The notes under the pieces are model-generated. The model had not been told where the DNA came from. It did no database searches and saw nothing but the letters and a program-made list of their open reading frames with translations. The translations under genes were made by a program, and so were the position numbers. Below, one piece after another: positions 1 through 8,486 of a DNA stretch of 64,000 nucleotides (positions are counted from its first letter, which is position 1; the number at the start of each line of letters is the position of its first letter). Source of the stretch: Bradyrhizobium iriomotense (GTDB taxonomy: Bacteria; Pseudomonadota; Alphaproteobacteria; Rhizobiales; Xanthobacteraceae); contig NZ_BSOW01000001.1 in NCBI RefSeq assembly GCF_030160715.1, positions 124,001-188,000 of the forward strand, given 5' to 3'.

Positions 1-1077
1 ACGGGCGTCGGCACCTTCCTCGATCCGCATCATCTCGAGGTCGCCGCGGCCGGCGGCAAGAAAACGATCAGGTTCGCCAAGGCGGTCATTGCCGCCGGCA
101 GCCAGGCCGTGAATCTGCCGTTCCTGCCGGAGGATCCCCGTATCGTCGATTCGACTGGCGCGCTCCAGCTCAAATCGATCCCCAAGCGCATGCTGGTGAT
201 CGGCGGAGGCATCATCGGGCTTGAAATGGCGACGGTCTATTCAACGCTCGGCACCCGCATCGACGTCGTCGAAATGCTCGACGGCCTGATGCAGGGAGCT
301 GACCGCGACCTGGTCAAGGTCTGGGACAGGATGAATGCCAAGCGCTTCGACAAGGTCATGTTGAAGACCAAAACGGTGGGCGCCAAGGCGACTGAAGCCG
401 GGATCGAGGTGAAGTTCGAAGGCGAGCAGGCGCCTGCGGAGCCGCAGGTCTATGACCTCGTTCTGGTATCGGTCGGCCGAAGCCCGAACGGCAAGAACAT
501 CGGGGCCGAGAAGGCCGGCGTAGCCGTAACCGAGCGCGGGTTCATCGATGTCGACAAGCAGATGCGCACCAATGTGGCGCACGTCTTCGCAATCGGCGAT
601 ATCGTGGGGCAGCCGATGCTTGCGCACAAGGCCGTGCATGAAGGCCATGTCGCGGCGGAAGTCGCTCATGGCGAAAAATCCTATTTCGACGCGCGGCAGA
701 TTCCGTCCGTCGCCTACACCGATCCCGAGGTCGCCTGGGCCGGCAAGACCGAAGACCAGTGCAAGGCCGAGGGCATCAAGGTCGGCAAGGCGGTCTTCCC
801 CTGGGCGGCCTCCGGCCGCGCCATCGCCAATGGTCGCGACGAGGGGTTCACCAAGCTGCTGTTCGATGCGTCCACTCACCGCGTGATCGGTGGCGGGATC
901 GTCGGGACGCACGCAGGCGACCTCATCAGCGAGATCTGTCTCGCGATCGAGATGGGCTGCGAGCCGGCAGATATCGGCAAGACCATTCACCCGCACCCGA
1001 CGCTCGGCGAGTCCATCGGCATGGCGGCTGAGGTGTTCGAGGGACATTGCACCGATCTGCCACCGCAGAAGAAATAG
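1..1077 (+). CDS. lpdA: Dihydrolipoyl dehydrogenase (E3), 5'-truncated
   Basis: The reading frame is open from base 1, so the N-terminal part, including the first FAD-binding motif and the redox-active disulfide, lies upstream of the window; 358 residues are visible. The enzyme reoxidises dihydrolipoamide in 2-oxoacid dehydrogenase complexes, using FAD and NAD+, in the cytoplasm. Visible signs are the NAD-binding GGGIIGLE motif, the second FAD contact AIGDIVG, and the C-terminal dimerisation domain ending in HPHPTLGES, where family members carry the catalytic His-Glu pair. dctA starts 46 bases after the stop, so the two may share a transcript. Which complex it serves (pyruvate or 2-oxoglutarate dehydrogenase) cannot be seen here. 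A pyruvate dehydrogenase role would fit the acetyl-CoA-consuming neighbours, but that is inference. Confidence 0.93.
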   Translation, partial: TGVGTFLDPHHLEVAAAGGKKTIRFAKAVIAAGSQAVNLPFLPEDPRIVDSTGALQLKSIPKRMLVIGGGIIGLEMATVYSTLGTRIDVVEMLDGLMQGADRDLVKVWDRMNAKRFDKVMLKTKTVGAKATEAGIEVKFEGEQAPAEPQVYDLVLVSVGRSPNGKNIGAEKAGVAVTERGFIDVDKQMRTNVAHVFAIGDIVGQPMLAHKAVHEGHVAAEVAHGEKSYFDARQIPSVAYTDPEVAWAGKTEDQCKAEGIKVGKAVFPWAASGRAIANGRDEGFTKLLFDASTHRVIGGGIVGTHAGDLISEICLAIEMGCEPADIGKTIHPHPTLGESIGMAAEVFEGHCTDLPPQKK

Positions 1078-1123
1078 CATCGCTTGCCGCCACGCAGACA
1101 CAGCGAGACCAGGGAGAAGACAC

Positions 1124-2446
1124 ATGCATGCAACGACGACCGCGCCACAGAAGAAACCGTTTTACCGGATTCTCTATGTGCAGGTGCTCGTAGCAATCGT
1201 GCTGGGCGTCATCGTCGGCTGGCTCTGGCCTGATCTCGCGAAGAACGACTGGATCAAGGCGATGGGCGACGGCTTCGTCAAGCTCATCAAGATGGCGATT
1301 GCGCCGATCATCTTCTGCACGGTGGTTTCCGGAATTGCCCACATCTCGGAGGTAAAGAAGGTCGGCCGCGTGGCGGTCAAGGCGCTCGTCTACTTCGAGG
1401 TGGTTTCGACCTTTGCGCTGGCGCTCGGCCTGATCGTCGCCAACGTGCTGCGGCCGGGCGCGGGCTTCCAGGGCCAATCGAACGCGGCGGCGGTCGCCGG
1501 CTATGCCAAGCAGGCGAGCGAAATGAAGTCGGTCGACTTCGTCCTGCACATCATCCCCGATACGGTCGTCGGGGCATTCGCGCAAGGTGAAATCCTCCAG
1601 GTTCTGCTGTTCGCGATTTTGTTCGGCTTCGCGCTGATGGGCCTCGGCGAGCGGGCCCACACGGTCCGTGCGTTCATCGACGATGTCGCTTACGCAATGT
1701 TCGGGGTCATTTCGATCATCGTGAAGATCGCGCCGATCGGTGCCTTTGGTGCAATGGCCTTCACGATCGGCCGCTACGGACCTCAGGCGCTCGGTAATCT
1801 TGCGGGGCTGATCGCGACTTTCTATCTGACGGCGCTGCTGTTCGTTGTCGTCGGCCTCGGCCTGATCGCCCGCATTGCCGGTTTCTCGATCTTCAAGTTC
1901 CTAAAATACATCAAGGACGAGCTGCTGATCGTGCTCGGTACGTCATCTTCCGAGAGCGCGCTACCGCAGCTGATGGAGAAGCTCGAGATCCTCGGTTGCT
2001 CCAAGTCGGTGGTCGGGTTGGTCGTCCCGACCGGTTACTCGTTCAACCTGGATGGCACCAACATCTACATGACGCTGGCTACTCTCTTTATTGCTCAGGC
2101 AATGAACGTCGATCTGACCTTCGGCGAGCAGATGACGATTCTGATCGTTGCCATGCTGACATCGAAAGGGGCCTCGGGAATTACCGGAGCGGGTTTCATC
2201 ACGCTGGCAGGTACGCTCGCTGCGGTCCGGCCGGAGCTTCTGCCTGGCATGGCGATCGTGCTCGGCATCGACAAGTTCATGAGCGAATGCCGCGCCCTGA
2301 CGAATCTCTGCGGCAACGGCGTGGCATGCGTCGTGGTCGCTTGGTGGGAAGGGGAGCTTGACCGCGGGAAGCTGCGCGTCGCGCTCGATCGGGACGTCGA
2401 TCCCGCGGACTTCGAGATGGCGGTGAGCGAGCCTCAAAGCCTCTGA
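1124..2446 (+). CDS. dctA: C4-dicarboxylate:cation symporter DctA
   Basis: Inner-membrane symporter that imports succinate, fumarate and malate with protons or sodium. The 440 residues match the usual DctA length. Family landmarks are the serine-rich SSSESALP loop near residue 273 and the NLDGTNIYM substrate/cation-binding segment near residue 308, within a strongly hydrophobic multi-helix protein (dicarboxylate/amino acid:cation symporter family). The ATG at 1124 is preceded by AGGGAGAAGA and is preferred over upstream in-frame codons, which lie inside the lpdA coding region. It is followed by phaA, phaB and maeB, which would use the carbon it brings in. Its usual activators, DctB and DctD, are encoded 7 kb downstream. 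No -24/-12 sigma-54 promoter was found in the short gap before it. Confidence 0.95.
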   Translation: MHATTTAPQKKPFYRILYVQVLVAIVLGVIVGWLWPDLAKNDWIKAMGDGFVKLIKMAIAPIIFCTVVSGIAHISEVKKVGRVAVKALVYFEVVSTFALALGLIVANVLRPGAGFQGQSNAAAVAGYAKQASEMKSVDFVLHIIPDTVVGAFAQGEILQVLLFAILFGFALMGLGERAHTVRAFIDDVAYAMFGVISIIVKIAPIGAFGAMAFTIGRYGPQALGNLAGLIATFYLTALLFVVVGLGLIARIAGFSIFKFLKYIKDELLIVLGTSSSESALPQLMEKLEILGCSKSVVGLVVPTGYSFNLDGTNIYMTLATLFIAQAMNVDLTFGEQMTILIVAMLTSKGASGITGAGFITLAGTLAAVRPELLPGMAIVLGIDKFMSECRALTNLCGNGVACVVVAWWEGELDRGKLRVALDRDVDPADFEMAVSEPQSL

Positions 2447-2503
2447 ATACGGTGCGCGCTGCGGACTGTTATTCGTTCAAATCGGAAAAAGGGGAGTTGA
2501 TTC

Positions 2504-3676
2504 ATGACGGATGTAGTTATTGTCTCCGCAGCGCGGACACCGGTCGGTTCCTTCAACGGAGCCTTGGGCTCGATCTCCGCGCATGAGCTCGGCGCCGTTG
2601 CGATCAAGGCCGCCCTCGAACGCGCCAAGGTTTCTCCTGAAGACGTGGACGAGGTCATCCTGGGCCAGGTGCTGGCCGGCGGTGAGGGGCAGAATCCTGC
2701 GCGCCAGGCGGCGATGGCGGCCGGCATTCCGCGGGAGAAGACGGCATGGGGCATGAATCAGCTTTGCGGTTCGGGGCTGCGGTCGGTGGCCCTTGGTCTT
2801 CAGCAGATCGCGAACGGCGATGCGAAGGTCATTGTCGCGGGCGGGATGGAATCGATGTCGATGGCGCCACATCTGTCGCACCTGCGGCCGGGCACCAAGA
2901 TGGGCGACGTCAAGTTCGTCGACTCCATGCTGAAGGACGGCCTGATGGATGCTTTCCACGGCTATCACATGGGAGTCACCGCGGAGAACATTGCTACCAA
3001 ATGGCAGATCAGCCGCGCGGAGCAGGACGCATTCGCGGCCGGTTCGCAGAACAAGGCCGAAGACGCCCAGAAGGCGGGCAGGTTCAAGGACGAGATCGTT
3101 CCCGTCACCGTCAAGACCCGAAAGGGCGACATCGTCGTCGACCAGGATGAATATATCCGGCCGGGCACGACCGTCGACGCGCTCGGGAAGCTGAAGCCCG
3201 CCTTCAACAAGGAGGGCACAGTGACCGCCGGCAACGCCTCGGGAATCAACGACGGCGCGGCCGCTCTGGTGCTGATGAGCGCGGATGAAGCCAGCAAGCG
3301 CGGCCTCACGCCGCTCGCGAAGATCGTGTCCTGGGCAACCGCAGGCGTCGATCCCGCGGTCATGGGGTCGGGACCGATTCCGGCGTCCCGCAAGGCGCTC
3401 GAGAAAGCCAGCTGGAAGGTTGGGGATCTCGATCTCGTCGAGGCCAACGAAGCCTTCGCCGCGCAGGCCATCGCCGTCAACAAGGACATGGGCTGGGATC
3501 CGTCGATCGTGAACGTGAACGGCGGCGCTATCGCCATCGGTCATCCGATCGGCGCGTCCGGCGCGCGGGTCCTGACGACCCTTCTGTTCGAGATGCAGAA
3601 ACGCAAAGCGAAGAAGGGCCTCGCCACGCTGTGCATCGGCGGCGGCATGGGCGTCGCCCTCACTGTGGAGCGCTGA
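2504..3676 (+). CDS. phaA: Acetyl-CoA acetyltransferase (beta-ketothiolase)
   Basis: Condenses two acetyl-CoA to acetoacetyl-CoA, the first step of polyhydroxybutyrate synthesis. The 390 residues are the normal thiolase length. All three catalytic signatures are visible: the nucleophilic Cys88 in NQLCGSG, His347 in [11 protein letters not shown], and the second catalytic Cys377 in TLCIGGGMG. The start at 2504 has AAAAAGGGGAG just upstream. It lies 57 bases after dctA and is followed, after a hairpin-rich 118-base gap, by phaB. The separate phaC gene at 11854 completes the pathway. Thiolases can also work in the degradative direction, but the PhaB neighbour supports the biosynthetic reading. 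Confidence 0.96.
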   Translation: MTDVVIVSAARTPVGSFNGALGSISAHELGAVAIKAALERAKVSPEDVDEVILGQVLAGGEGQNPARQAAMAAGIPREKTAWGMNQLCGSGLRSVALGLQQIANGDAKVIVAGGMESMSMAPHLSHLRPGTKMGDVKFVDSMLKDGLMDAFHGYHMGVTAENIATKWQISRAEQDAFAAGSQNKAEDAQKAGRFKDEIVPVTVKTRKGDIVVDQDEYIRPGTTVDALGKLKPAFNKEGTVTAGNASGINDGAAALVLMSADEASKRGLTPLAKIVSWATAGVDPAVMGSGPIPASRKALEKASWKVGDLDLVEANEAFAAQAIAVNKDMGWDPSIVNVNGGAIAIGHPIGASGARVLTTLLFEMQKRKAKKGLATLCIGGGMGVALTVER

Positions 3677-3682
3677 GCCGGC

Positions 3683-3761
3683 GAGCGACTCCAGTCGCTC
3701 CAATCGGGCATGAGGCGGACGGCACCAGGCCGTCCGCGAAAGACGGGGCTCTCGGGGAGCC
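3683..3761 (+). other. Three consecutive stem-loops between phaA and phaB
   Basis: The gap contains three inverted repeats in a row: GAGCGACT/AGTCGCTC (3683-3700, almost no loop), GCGGACGG/CCGTCCGC (3715-3737, 7-base loop) and GGCTC/GAGCC (3747-3761, 5-base loop). None is followed by a T tract, so a simple intrinsic terminator is unlikely. They could protect or process the messenger, or weaken read-through between the two genes. The pairing is seen directly; the role is inference. Confidence 0.5.
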
Positions 3762-3794
3762 GCAAGACAAACTGATCAGGATCAGGAGGGAACT

Positions 3795-4520
3795 ATGTCG
3801 AGGGTTGCGGTGGTGACCGGCGGAACGCGCGGCATCGGAGAGGCGATTTCAATCGCGCTCAAGGCGGCCGGCTACAAGGTCGCGGCGAGCTATGCCGGCA
3901 ATGACGAAGCGGCCGCGAAGTTCAAAAGCCAGACCGGCATCAACGTCTACAAATGGGACGTCTCGAACTACGACGCCTGCGTGGCGGGCCTGAAGCAGGT
4001 CGAGGCCGAGCTCGGCCCGGTCGATGTACTGGTCAACAATGCGGGCATCACCAAGGACGGCATGTTCCACAAGATGACGCCCGACCAGTGGTACGCCGTC
4101 ATCAACACCAACCTCAACTCGCTCTTCAACATGACGAGGCCGGTGTGGGACGGGATGCGCGAGCGCAAGTTCGGCCGGGTGATCTGCATCTCGTCGATCA
4201 ACGGCCAGAAGGGCCAGATGGGCCAGGTCAATTATTCCGCGGCCAAGGCGGGCGACATCGGCTTCGTTAAGGCGCTCGCCCTGGAGGGGGCGCGGGCAGG
4301 CATCACCGTCAACGCGATCTGCCCCGGCTATATCGCCACTGACATGGTGAAGGCGATCAATCCGGAGATCGTCGCCAAGAACATCCTGCCGCAGATCCCG
4401 GTCGGCCGTCTGGGCGAACCGCATGAGATCGCCCGTGTTGTCTCGTTCCTTGCATCCGACGATGCAGGTTTCATCACGGGGGCGACGATTTCGGCGAACG
4501 GCGGCCAAAACATGATCTGA
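3795..4520 (+). CDS. phaB: Acetoacetyl-CoA reductase (NADPH)
   Basis: Short-chain dehydrogenase that reduces acetoacetyl-CoA to (R)-3-hydroxybutyryl-CoA, the monomer for PHB synthase. At 241 residues it has the PhaB length. It shows the Rossmann motif TGGTRGIGE at the N-terminus, the NNAGITKDGMFHKM segment typical of PhaB, the catalytic Tyr147-x3-Lys151 in YSAAKAG, and the C-terminal ITGATISANGGQNMI ending shared by PhaB proteins. A strong Shine-Dalgarno (AGGAGGGA) precedes the ATG. It sits between phaA and the malic enzyme gene, whose NADPH could feed this reduction. Other SDR enzymes such as FabG share the fold, but the ending and the neighbours favour PhaB. Confidence 0.95.
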   Translation: MSRVAVVTGGTRGIGEAISIALKAAGYKVAASYAGNDEAAAKFKSQTGINVYKWDVSNYDACVAGLKQVEAELGPVDVLVNNAGITKDGMFHKMTPDQWYAVINTNLNSLFNMTRPVWDGMRERKFGRVICISSINGQKGQMGQVNYSAAKAGDIGFVKALALEGARAGITVNAICPGYIATDMVKAINPEIVAKNILPQIPVGRLGEPHEIARVVSFLASDDAGFITGATISANGGQNMI

Positions 4521-4593
4521 GCCAAGGGCGCAGGGAAGGCGAGGGGCCGCTGTACCGGCCTCTCGAACGAGCAAGAATCCAGTCGGGGAAACG

Positions 4594-6870
4594 ATGGACC
4601 AGAATCTGAGGGAAGCCGCACTCGAATATCACCGCCTGCCGCGGCCGGGGAAGATTTCCGTCGTGCCGACGACGGCAATGGCCACGCAGCGCGATCTCGC
4701 CCTGGCATATTCGCCCGGCGTTGCGGAACCTTGCCTCGTCATCGCAAAAGACCCCTCGCAGGCGGACGAGCTGACGGCGCGCAGCAATCTCGTCGCCGTC
4801 GTCACCAACGGCACCGCCGTGCTCGGTCTTGGTAATATCGGTGCGCTGGCCGGCAAGCCGGTCATGGAAGGCAAGGCGTGCCTGTTCAAGAAGTTTGCCG
4901 GGATCGACGTATTCGACATCGAGCTAGCCGAGGAGAATCCCGACGCCCTGATCGAGACGATCGCCAGGATGGAGCCGACCTTCGGCGGCATCAACCTCGA
5001 GGACATCAAGGCGCCGGAATGCTTCTACATCGAACAGAAGCTCCGCGAGCGGATGAAGATCCCGGTCTTCCATGACGATCAGCACGGCACCGCGATCATC
5101 GCGGCCGCGGCGATCCTCAATGGGCTGAAGCTGGTCAAGAAGGATATTTCGGAGGTCAGGCTCGTCTGCTCCGGCGCGGGGGCGGCGGCGCTCGCGTGCC
5201 TTGATCTCATCGTCAGTCTGGGGCTACGGCGCGACCGCATCATCGTGACCGATGTGAAGGGCGTGGTCTATGCCGGTCGGACCGAGAGCATGGACGACAA
5301 CAAGGCGCGCTATGCCGTGAAGACGGACGCGCGAAAGCTCGGCGACATCATTCAGGACGCGGATATTTTCCTCGGTCTGTCGGCCGGCAAGGTGCTCACG
5401 CCCGACATGGTCAAGAAGATGGCCCGCGATCCGCTGATCTTCGCGATGGCCAATCCGATCCCCGAAATCATGCCGGAGGATGCGCTGGCGGTACGTCCGG
5501 ACGCGATCATCGGAACGGGGCGCTCGGACTACCCCAACCAGATCAACAATGTCCTGTGCTTTCCGTTCATCTTCAGAGGGGCGCTCGATTGCGGGGCGAC
5601 GACCATCAACGAGGAGATGAAGCTCGCGACCGTCCGCGCGCTCGCCGACCTGGCCATGGCCGAGGTGCCCGAGGTCGTAGCTGCCGCGTACAAGGGCGAG
5701 GGGCTTCGCTTCGGCCGCGACTATCTCATTCCCAAGCCGTTCGACCCGCGCCTCATCGAGATGATCGCGCCCGCGGTGGCCAAGGCGGCCGCCGAAACAG
5801 GCGTTGCCAGGCGTCCGATCGCCGACATGGAGGCGTATCGCCAGCGGTTGGGCCGGTTTGTCTATCACTCCGGCAACGCGATGCAGCCGGTGTTCACCGT
5901 GGCAAAGGGAAGCGGCAAGTCGCTCATTCTGGCGGAGGGTGAGGAGGAGCGCGTGCTCCGCGCCGCGCAGGTCATTGCCGACGAGGGGATCGCCAGGCCC
6001 AAGCTCGTCGGTCGGGCCGCGACGATCGAGGAGCGGATCAAGGCCTTTGGTCTTCGATTGAGGCCCGGCAGTGACTGCGAGATCATTGATCCGCATGATG
6101 CACGGGTCTATTCCGCCTGCGCGGACATCTATCACGCGCGGAGGAAGCGGGACGGCGTATCGGCGGCACTGGCGCTGTCGGAGGCACGAAGCAACGCGAC
6201 GGTGCTTGCCTCGCTCCTGCTCGAGCGTGGCGTGGGCGATGCGATGTTGTGCGGTGTCATCGGAAGGACGGCGGATCACCTCGCAGCCATCCGCAACGTG
6301 ATCGGGACCCGGGATGAGGTGCGGGCGCTTGCCGTCATGCAGATGCTCATCCTCCAGCAGCATCAGCTTTTCATCTGCGACACGCACTACAATCTCAATC
6401 CGACCGCCGAGCTGGTCGCGGAGATCGCCCTGTTGGCGGCGGCGGAAGTCAGGCGATTTGGCATCACGCCGAGGGTGGCGCTGCTGTCGCATTCGAGCTT
6501 TGGCAGCTCCGCGTATCCCGAGGCGCAGAAGATGCGGACGGCGCGGACGATCATTCGTGAACGCTCGCCTGATCTGATCGTGGAGGGCGAGATGCGCGGC
6601 GACGCCGCGCTGTCGCAGTCCGTGCTGGACCACGAGTTTCCCGATTCCGGTTTCGAGGGGCCGGCGAACGTACTGGTGATGCCGAATCTCGACGCGGCCA
6701 ACATCTCCTACAATCTGTTGCGGATGGCTGCGGGCCAGGGACTGACCGTAGGGGGCATTTTGCTTGGCGCCGCCAAGCCGGCCCACATTCTCACGCCATC
6801 ATCTACCGTACGCCGCATCGTGAACATGGCTGCCGTCGCCGTCGCGGATGCGGTCTCAGACAGGGCTTGA
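4594..6870 (+). CDS. maeB: NADP-type malic enzyme fused to phosphotransacetylase-like domain
   Basis: At 758 residues this is a MaeB-type protein. Residues 1 to about 430 form the malic enzyme (oxidative decarboxylation of malate to pyruvate, normally with NADP+), with the N-terminal domain including YSPGVAEPC and the metal/substrate segment HDDQHGTA, and an NAD(P)-binding domain around VCSGAGAAA. Residues from about 435 to the end resemble phosphate acetyltransferase; in this family that part is usually regulatory and binds acetyl-CoA. The gene lies between phaB and an NADH dehydrogenase gene. It would convert imported malate to pyruvate while making NADPH for PhaB. Cofactor preference is inferred from the fused architecture, not from a residue test. 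Confidence 0.94.
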   Translation: MDQNLREAALEYHRLPRPGKISVVPTTAMATQRDLALAYSPGVAEPCLVIAKDPSQADELTARSNLVAVVTNGTAVLGLGNIGALAGKPVMEGKACLFKKFAGIDVFDIELAEENPDALIETIARMEPTFGGINLEDIKAPECFYIEQKLRERMKIPVFHDDQHGTAIIAAAAILNGLKLVKKDISEVRLVCSGAGAAALACLDLIVSLGLRRDRIIVTDVKGVVYAGRTESMDDNKARYAVKTDARKLGDIIQDADIFLGLSAGKVLTPDMVKKMARDPLIFAMANPIPEIMPEDALAVRPDAIIGTGRSDYPNQINNVLCFPFIFRGALDCGATTINEEMKLATVRALADLAMAEVPEVVAAAYKGEGLRFGRDYLIPKPFDPRLIEMIAPAVAKAAAETGVARRPIADMEAYRQRLGRFVYHSGNAMQPVFTVAKGSGKSLILAEGEEERVLRAAQVIADEGIARPKLVGRAATIEERIKAFGLRLRPGSDCEIIDPHDARVYSACADIYHARRKRDGVSAALALSEARSNATVLASLLLERGVGDAMLCGVIGRTADHLAAIRNVIGTRDEVRALAVMQMLILQQHQLFICDTHYNLNPTAELVAEIALLAAAEVRRFGITPRVALLSHSSFGSSAYPEAQKMRTARTIIRERSPDLIVEGEMRGDAALSQSVLDHEFPDSGFEGPANVLVMPNLDAANISYNLLRMAAGQGLTVGGILLGAAKPAHILTPSSTVRRIVNMAAVAVADAVSDRA

Positions 6871-6920
6871 TCGACAAAAAAGCGGTTGGCAAGCAGTGAA
6901 CCTGATCGGTCGAGGCCACC

Positions 6921-8243
6921 ATGAGTAATCCCCAGCAGGGCAAACCCCGGGTCGTGATCGTCGGAGGCGGAGCCGGAGGATTGGAGCTCGCGACCCGCCT
7001 GGGCGACAAGTATGGACGGAGAGGGAAGCTCGACGTCACCCTGATCGAGCGAAACCGCACGCATGTGTGGAAGCCGAAGCTGCATGAGATTGCAGCCGGG
7101 AGCATGGATATCGCTGCTCACGAGGTCGACTATCTCGCGCAGTCCTACTGGCATGGCTTCCGCTACCGCATCGGAGACATGATCGGGATCGATCGGGAGC
7201 GGCGCCAGGTGCAGGTGGCGCCTTACGTCGATGCCGAAGGCCGGGAGGTCACGCCCAAGCGAGCGGTCGATTACGACGTGCTTGTCGTCTCCATCGGGAG
7301 CCAGAACAACGACTTTGGCACGCCTGGTGTCGTCGACCATGCGATCAAGCTCGAGTCGCAGGCCGATGCCAAGCGGTTCCACGAACGCATGGTGAATGCG
7401 TGCATCCGCGCACATGCCCAATCCTCGCCCTTGGGCGTTCACCAGTTGAAGGTCGCGATCATCGGGGCCGGCGCGACGGGCGTCGAGCTTGCCGCTGAGC
7501 TCCACAGGACGACACGTGAAGTGGTGGCGTACGGGCTCGACCAGGTCGATCCCCAGAAGGATATCAGGATCACGCTGATCGAGGCCGCTGCACGCGTTCT
7601 GCCGGCGCTGCCTGAGCGAGTATCGAGGGAGACCGAAAAGCTCCTGGCCAGACTGGGCGTCGACGTGCTGGTCGGCGCCAAGGTCTCGGAGGTCGGGGCG
7701 GACCACGTCAGCCTGGCCGACGGCCGGACGATCCCCGCCGAACTGATCGTCTGGGCGGCGGGTGTCAAGGCGCCCGATGTCCTGAAGGACATCGCCGGCC
7801 TCGAGACCAACCGAATCAACCAGCTGGTCGTGCGGCCGACTCTGCAAACGACGCGCGACGACAACATTTTCGCGATCGGCGACTGCTCGGCCTGCTCCTG
7901 GGGCGAGCGCGGCAACGTCCCGCCGCGCGCGCAGGCGGCTCATCAGCAGGCCTCTCACCTCTATTCGCAAATTCCCCGATTTCTGCGAGGCGAGCCGCTC
8001 AAGCCGTATCGCTACAGGGACTTCGGATCCCTCGTGTCGCTCGGCGAATTCAGCACGGTCGGATCGATGATGGGAGCGCTCGTCGGCGGAAATCTCGTCT
8101 TCGAGGGCATCTTCGCCCGGATGATGTACCTGTCCCTCTACAAGATGCACGAATACGCGCTGCACGGATCGGTGAAGGTGGCGCTCGACACGCTTGCCCG
8201 CCTGATCACGCGGCGTACGGAGCCGCATGTGAAGCTTCATTGA
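6921..8243 (+). CDS. ndh: Type II NADH:quinone dehydrogenase (NDH-2)
   Basis: Single-subunit, non-proton-pumping NADH dehydrogenase that passes electrons to the quinone pool at the inner face of the membrane. The 440-residue protein has the FAD motif VGGGAGGLE at the N-terminus, the NADH motif IGAGATGVELAAEL in the middle, the FAIGDCSA flavin contact, and the NDH-2 quinone-site segment RAQAAHQQA. A C-terminal hydrophobic/amphipathic stretch probably anchors it. It starts 50 bases after maeB and precedes the small CydB-like gene and dctB. The context suggests it burns excess NADH made while dicarboxylates are turned into acetyl-CoA. A second NDH-2-like gene lies at 36956. Confidence 0.92.
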   Translation: MSNPQQGKPRVVIVGGGAGGLELATRLGDKYGRRGKLDVTLIERNRTHVWKPKLHEIAAGSMDIAAHEVDYLAQSYWHGFRYRIGDMIGIDRERRQVQVAPYVDAEGREVTPKRAVDYDVLVVSIGSQNNDFGTPGVVDHAIKLESQADAKRFHERMVNACIRAHAQSSPLGVHQLKVAIIGAGATGVELAAELHRTTREVVAYGLDQVDPQKDIRITLIEAAARVLPALPERVSRETEKLLARLGVDVLVGAKVSEVGADHVSLADGRTIPAELIVWAAGVKAPDVLKDIAGLETNRINQLVVRPTLQTTRDDNIFAIGDCSACSWGERGNVPPRAQAAHQQASHLYSQIPRFLRGEPLKPYRYRDFGSLVSLGEFSTVGSMMGALVGGNLVFEGIFARMMYLSLYKMHEYALHGSVKVALDTLARLITRRTEPHVKLH

Positions 8244-8247
8244 TCGC

Positions 8248-8277
8248 GCGCAACGGCGGGAAGCTCTTCCGTTGCGC
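8248..8277. terminator. Stem-loop just after ndh
   Basis: The arms GCGCAACGG (8248-8256) and CCGTTGCGC (8269-8277) are perfectly complementary with a 12-base loop, starting four bases after the ndh stop codon. No run of T follows, so it may be a Rho-assisted terminator or a 3' stabiliser, not a classical intrinsic terminator. Confidence 0.4.
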
Positions 8278-8315
8278 AACGGCTTGACGACGGTAACGAA
8301 CGGGGAGGGATGCTG

Positions 8316-8486
8316 ATGGACGCTGTCGTGATCGACAGGCTCGCGGTCAGGCAGGCCGCCGCCAGCCCTGAAGCGCTCAAGTTCGTGCTGATAGGCATGT
8401 GCGCGACGGTTCCTGTCGTCGTCGCCTACACCGGATTTTCCTATCGCGTATTCCGGGGCAAGACCATAGAGTTGCACTATGCGTGA
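8316..8486 (+). CDS. Small membrane protein resembling the CydB C-terminal end
   Basis: A 56-residue reading frame with an excellent Shine-Dalgarno (GGAGG, seven bases before the ATG at 8316). Residues 21-43 form one hydrophobic segment followed by YRVFRGK. The run PVVVAYTGFSYRVFRGK strongly resembles the last transmembrane helix and tail of cytochrome bd oxidase subunit II (CydB). No other CydB sequence and no CydA lies nearby. It is therefore either a fossil of a lost cydB whose tail kept a translation start, or a genuine stand-alone small protein. It follows ndh, a usual electron donor route to bd oxidase, and overlaps the first bases of the long form of dctB by eight nucleotides. Homology is judged by eye. 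Confidence 0.6.
   Translation: MDAVVIDRLAVRQAAASPEALKFVLIGMCATVPVVVAYTGFSYRVFRGKTIELHYA

Noticed and set aside
890..1123. Longer N-terminus for DctA
   Set aside because: The extra codons lie inside lpdA in another frame; the ATG at 1124 has a ribosome site and gives normal DctA length.
241..1125. Antisense frame opposite lpdA
   Set aside because: The + strand carries unmistakable dihydrolipoyl dehydrogenase motifs; the antisense product is low-complexity and unrecognisable.
5224..6786. Antisense frame of about 520 codons opposite maeB
   Set aside because: Its composition is that of a shadow (rich in Arg, His, Asp) and maeB is complete on the other strand.
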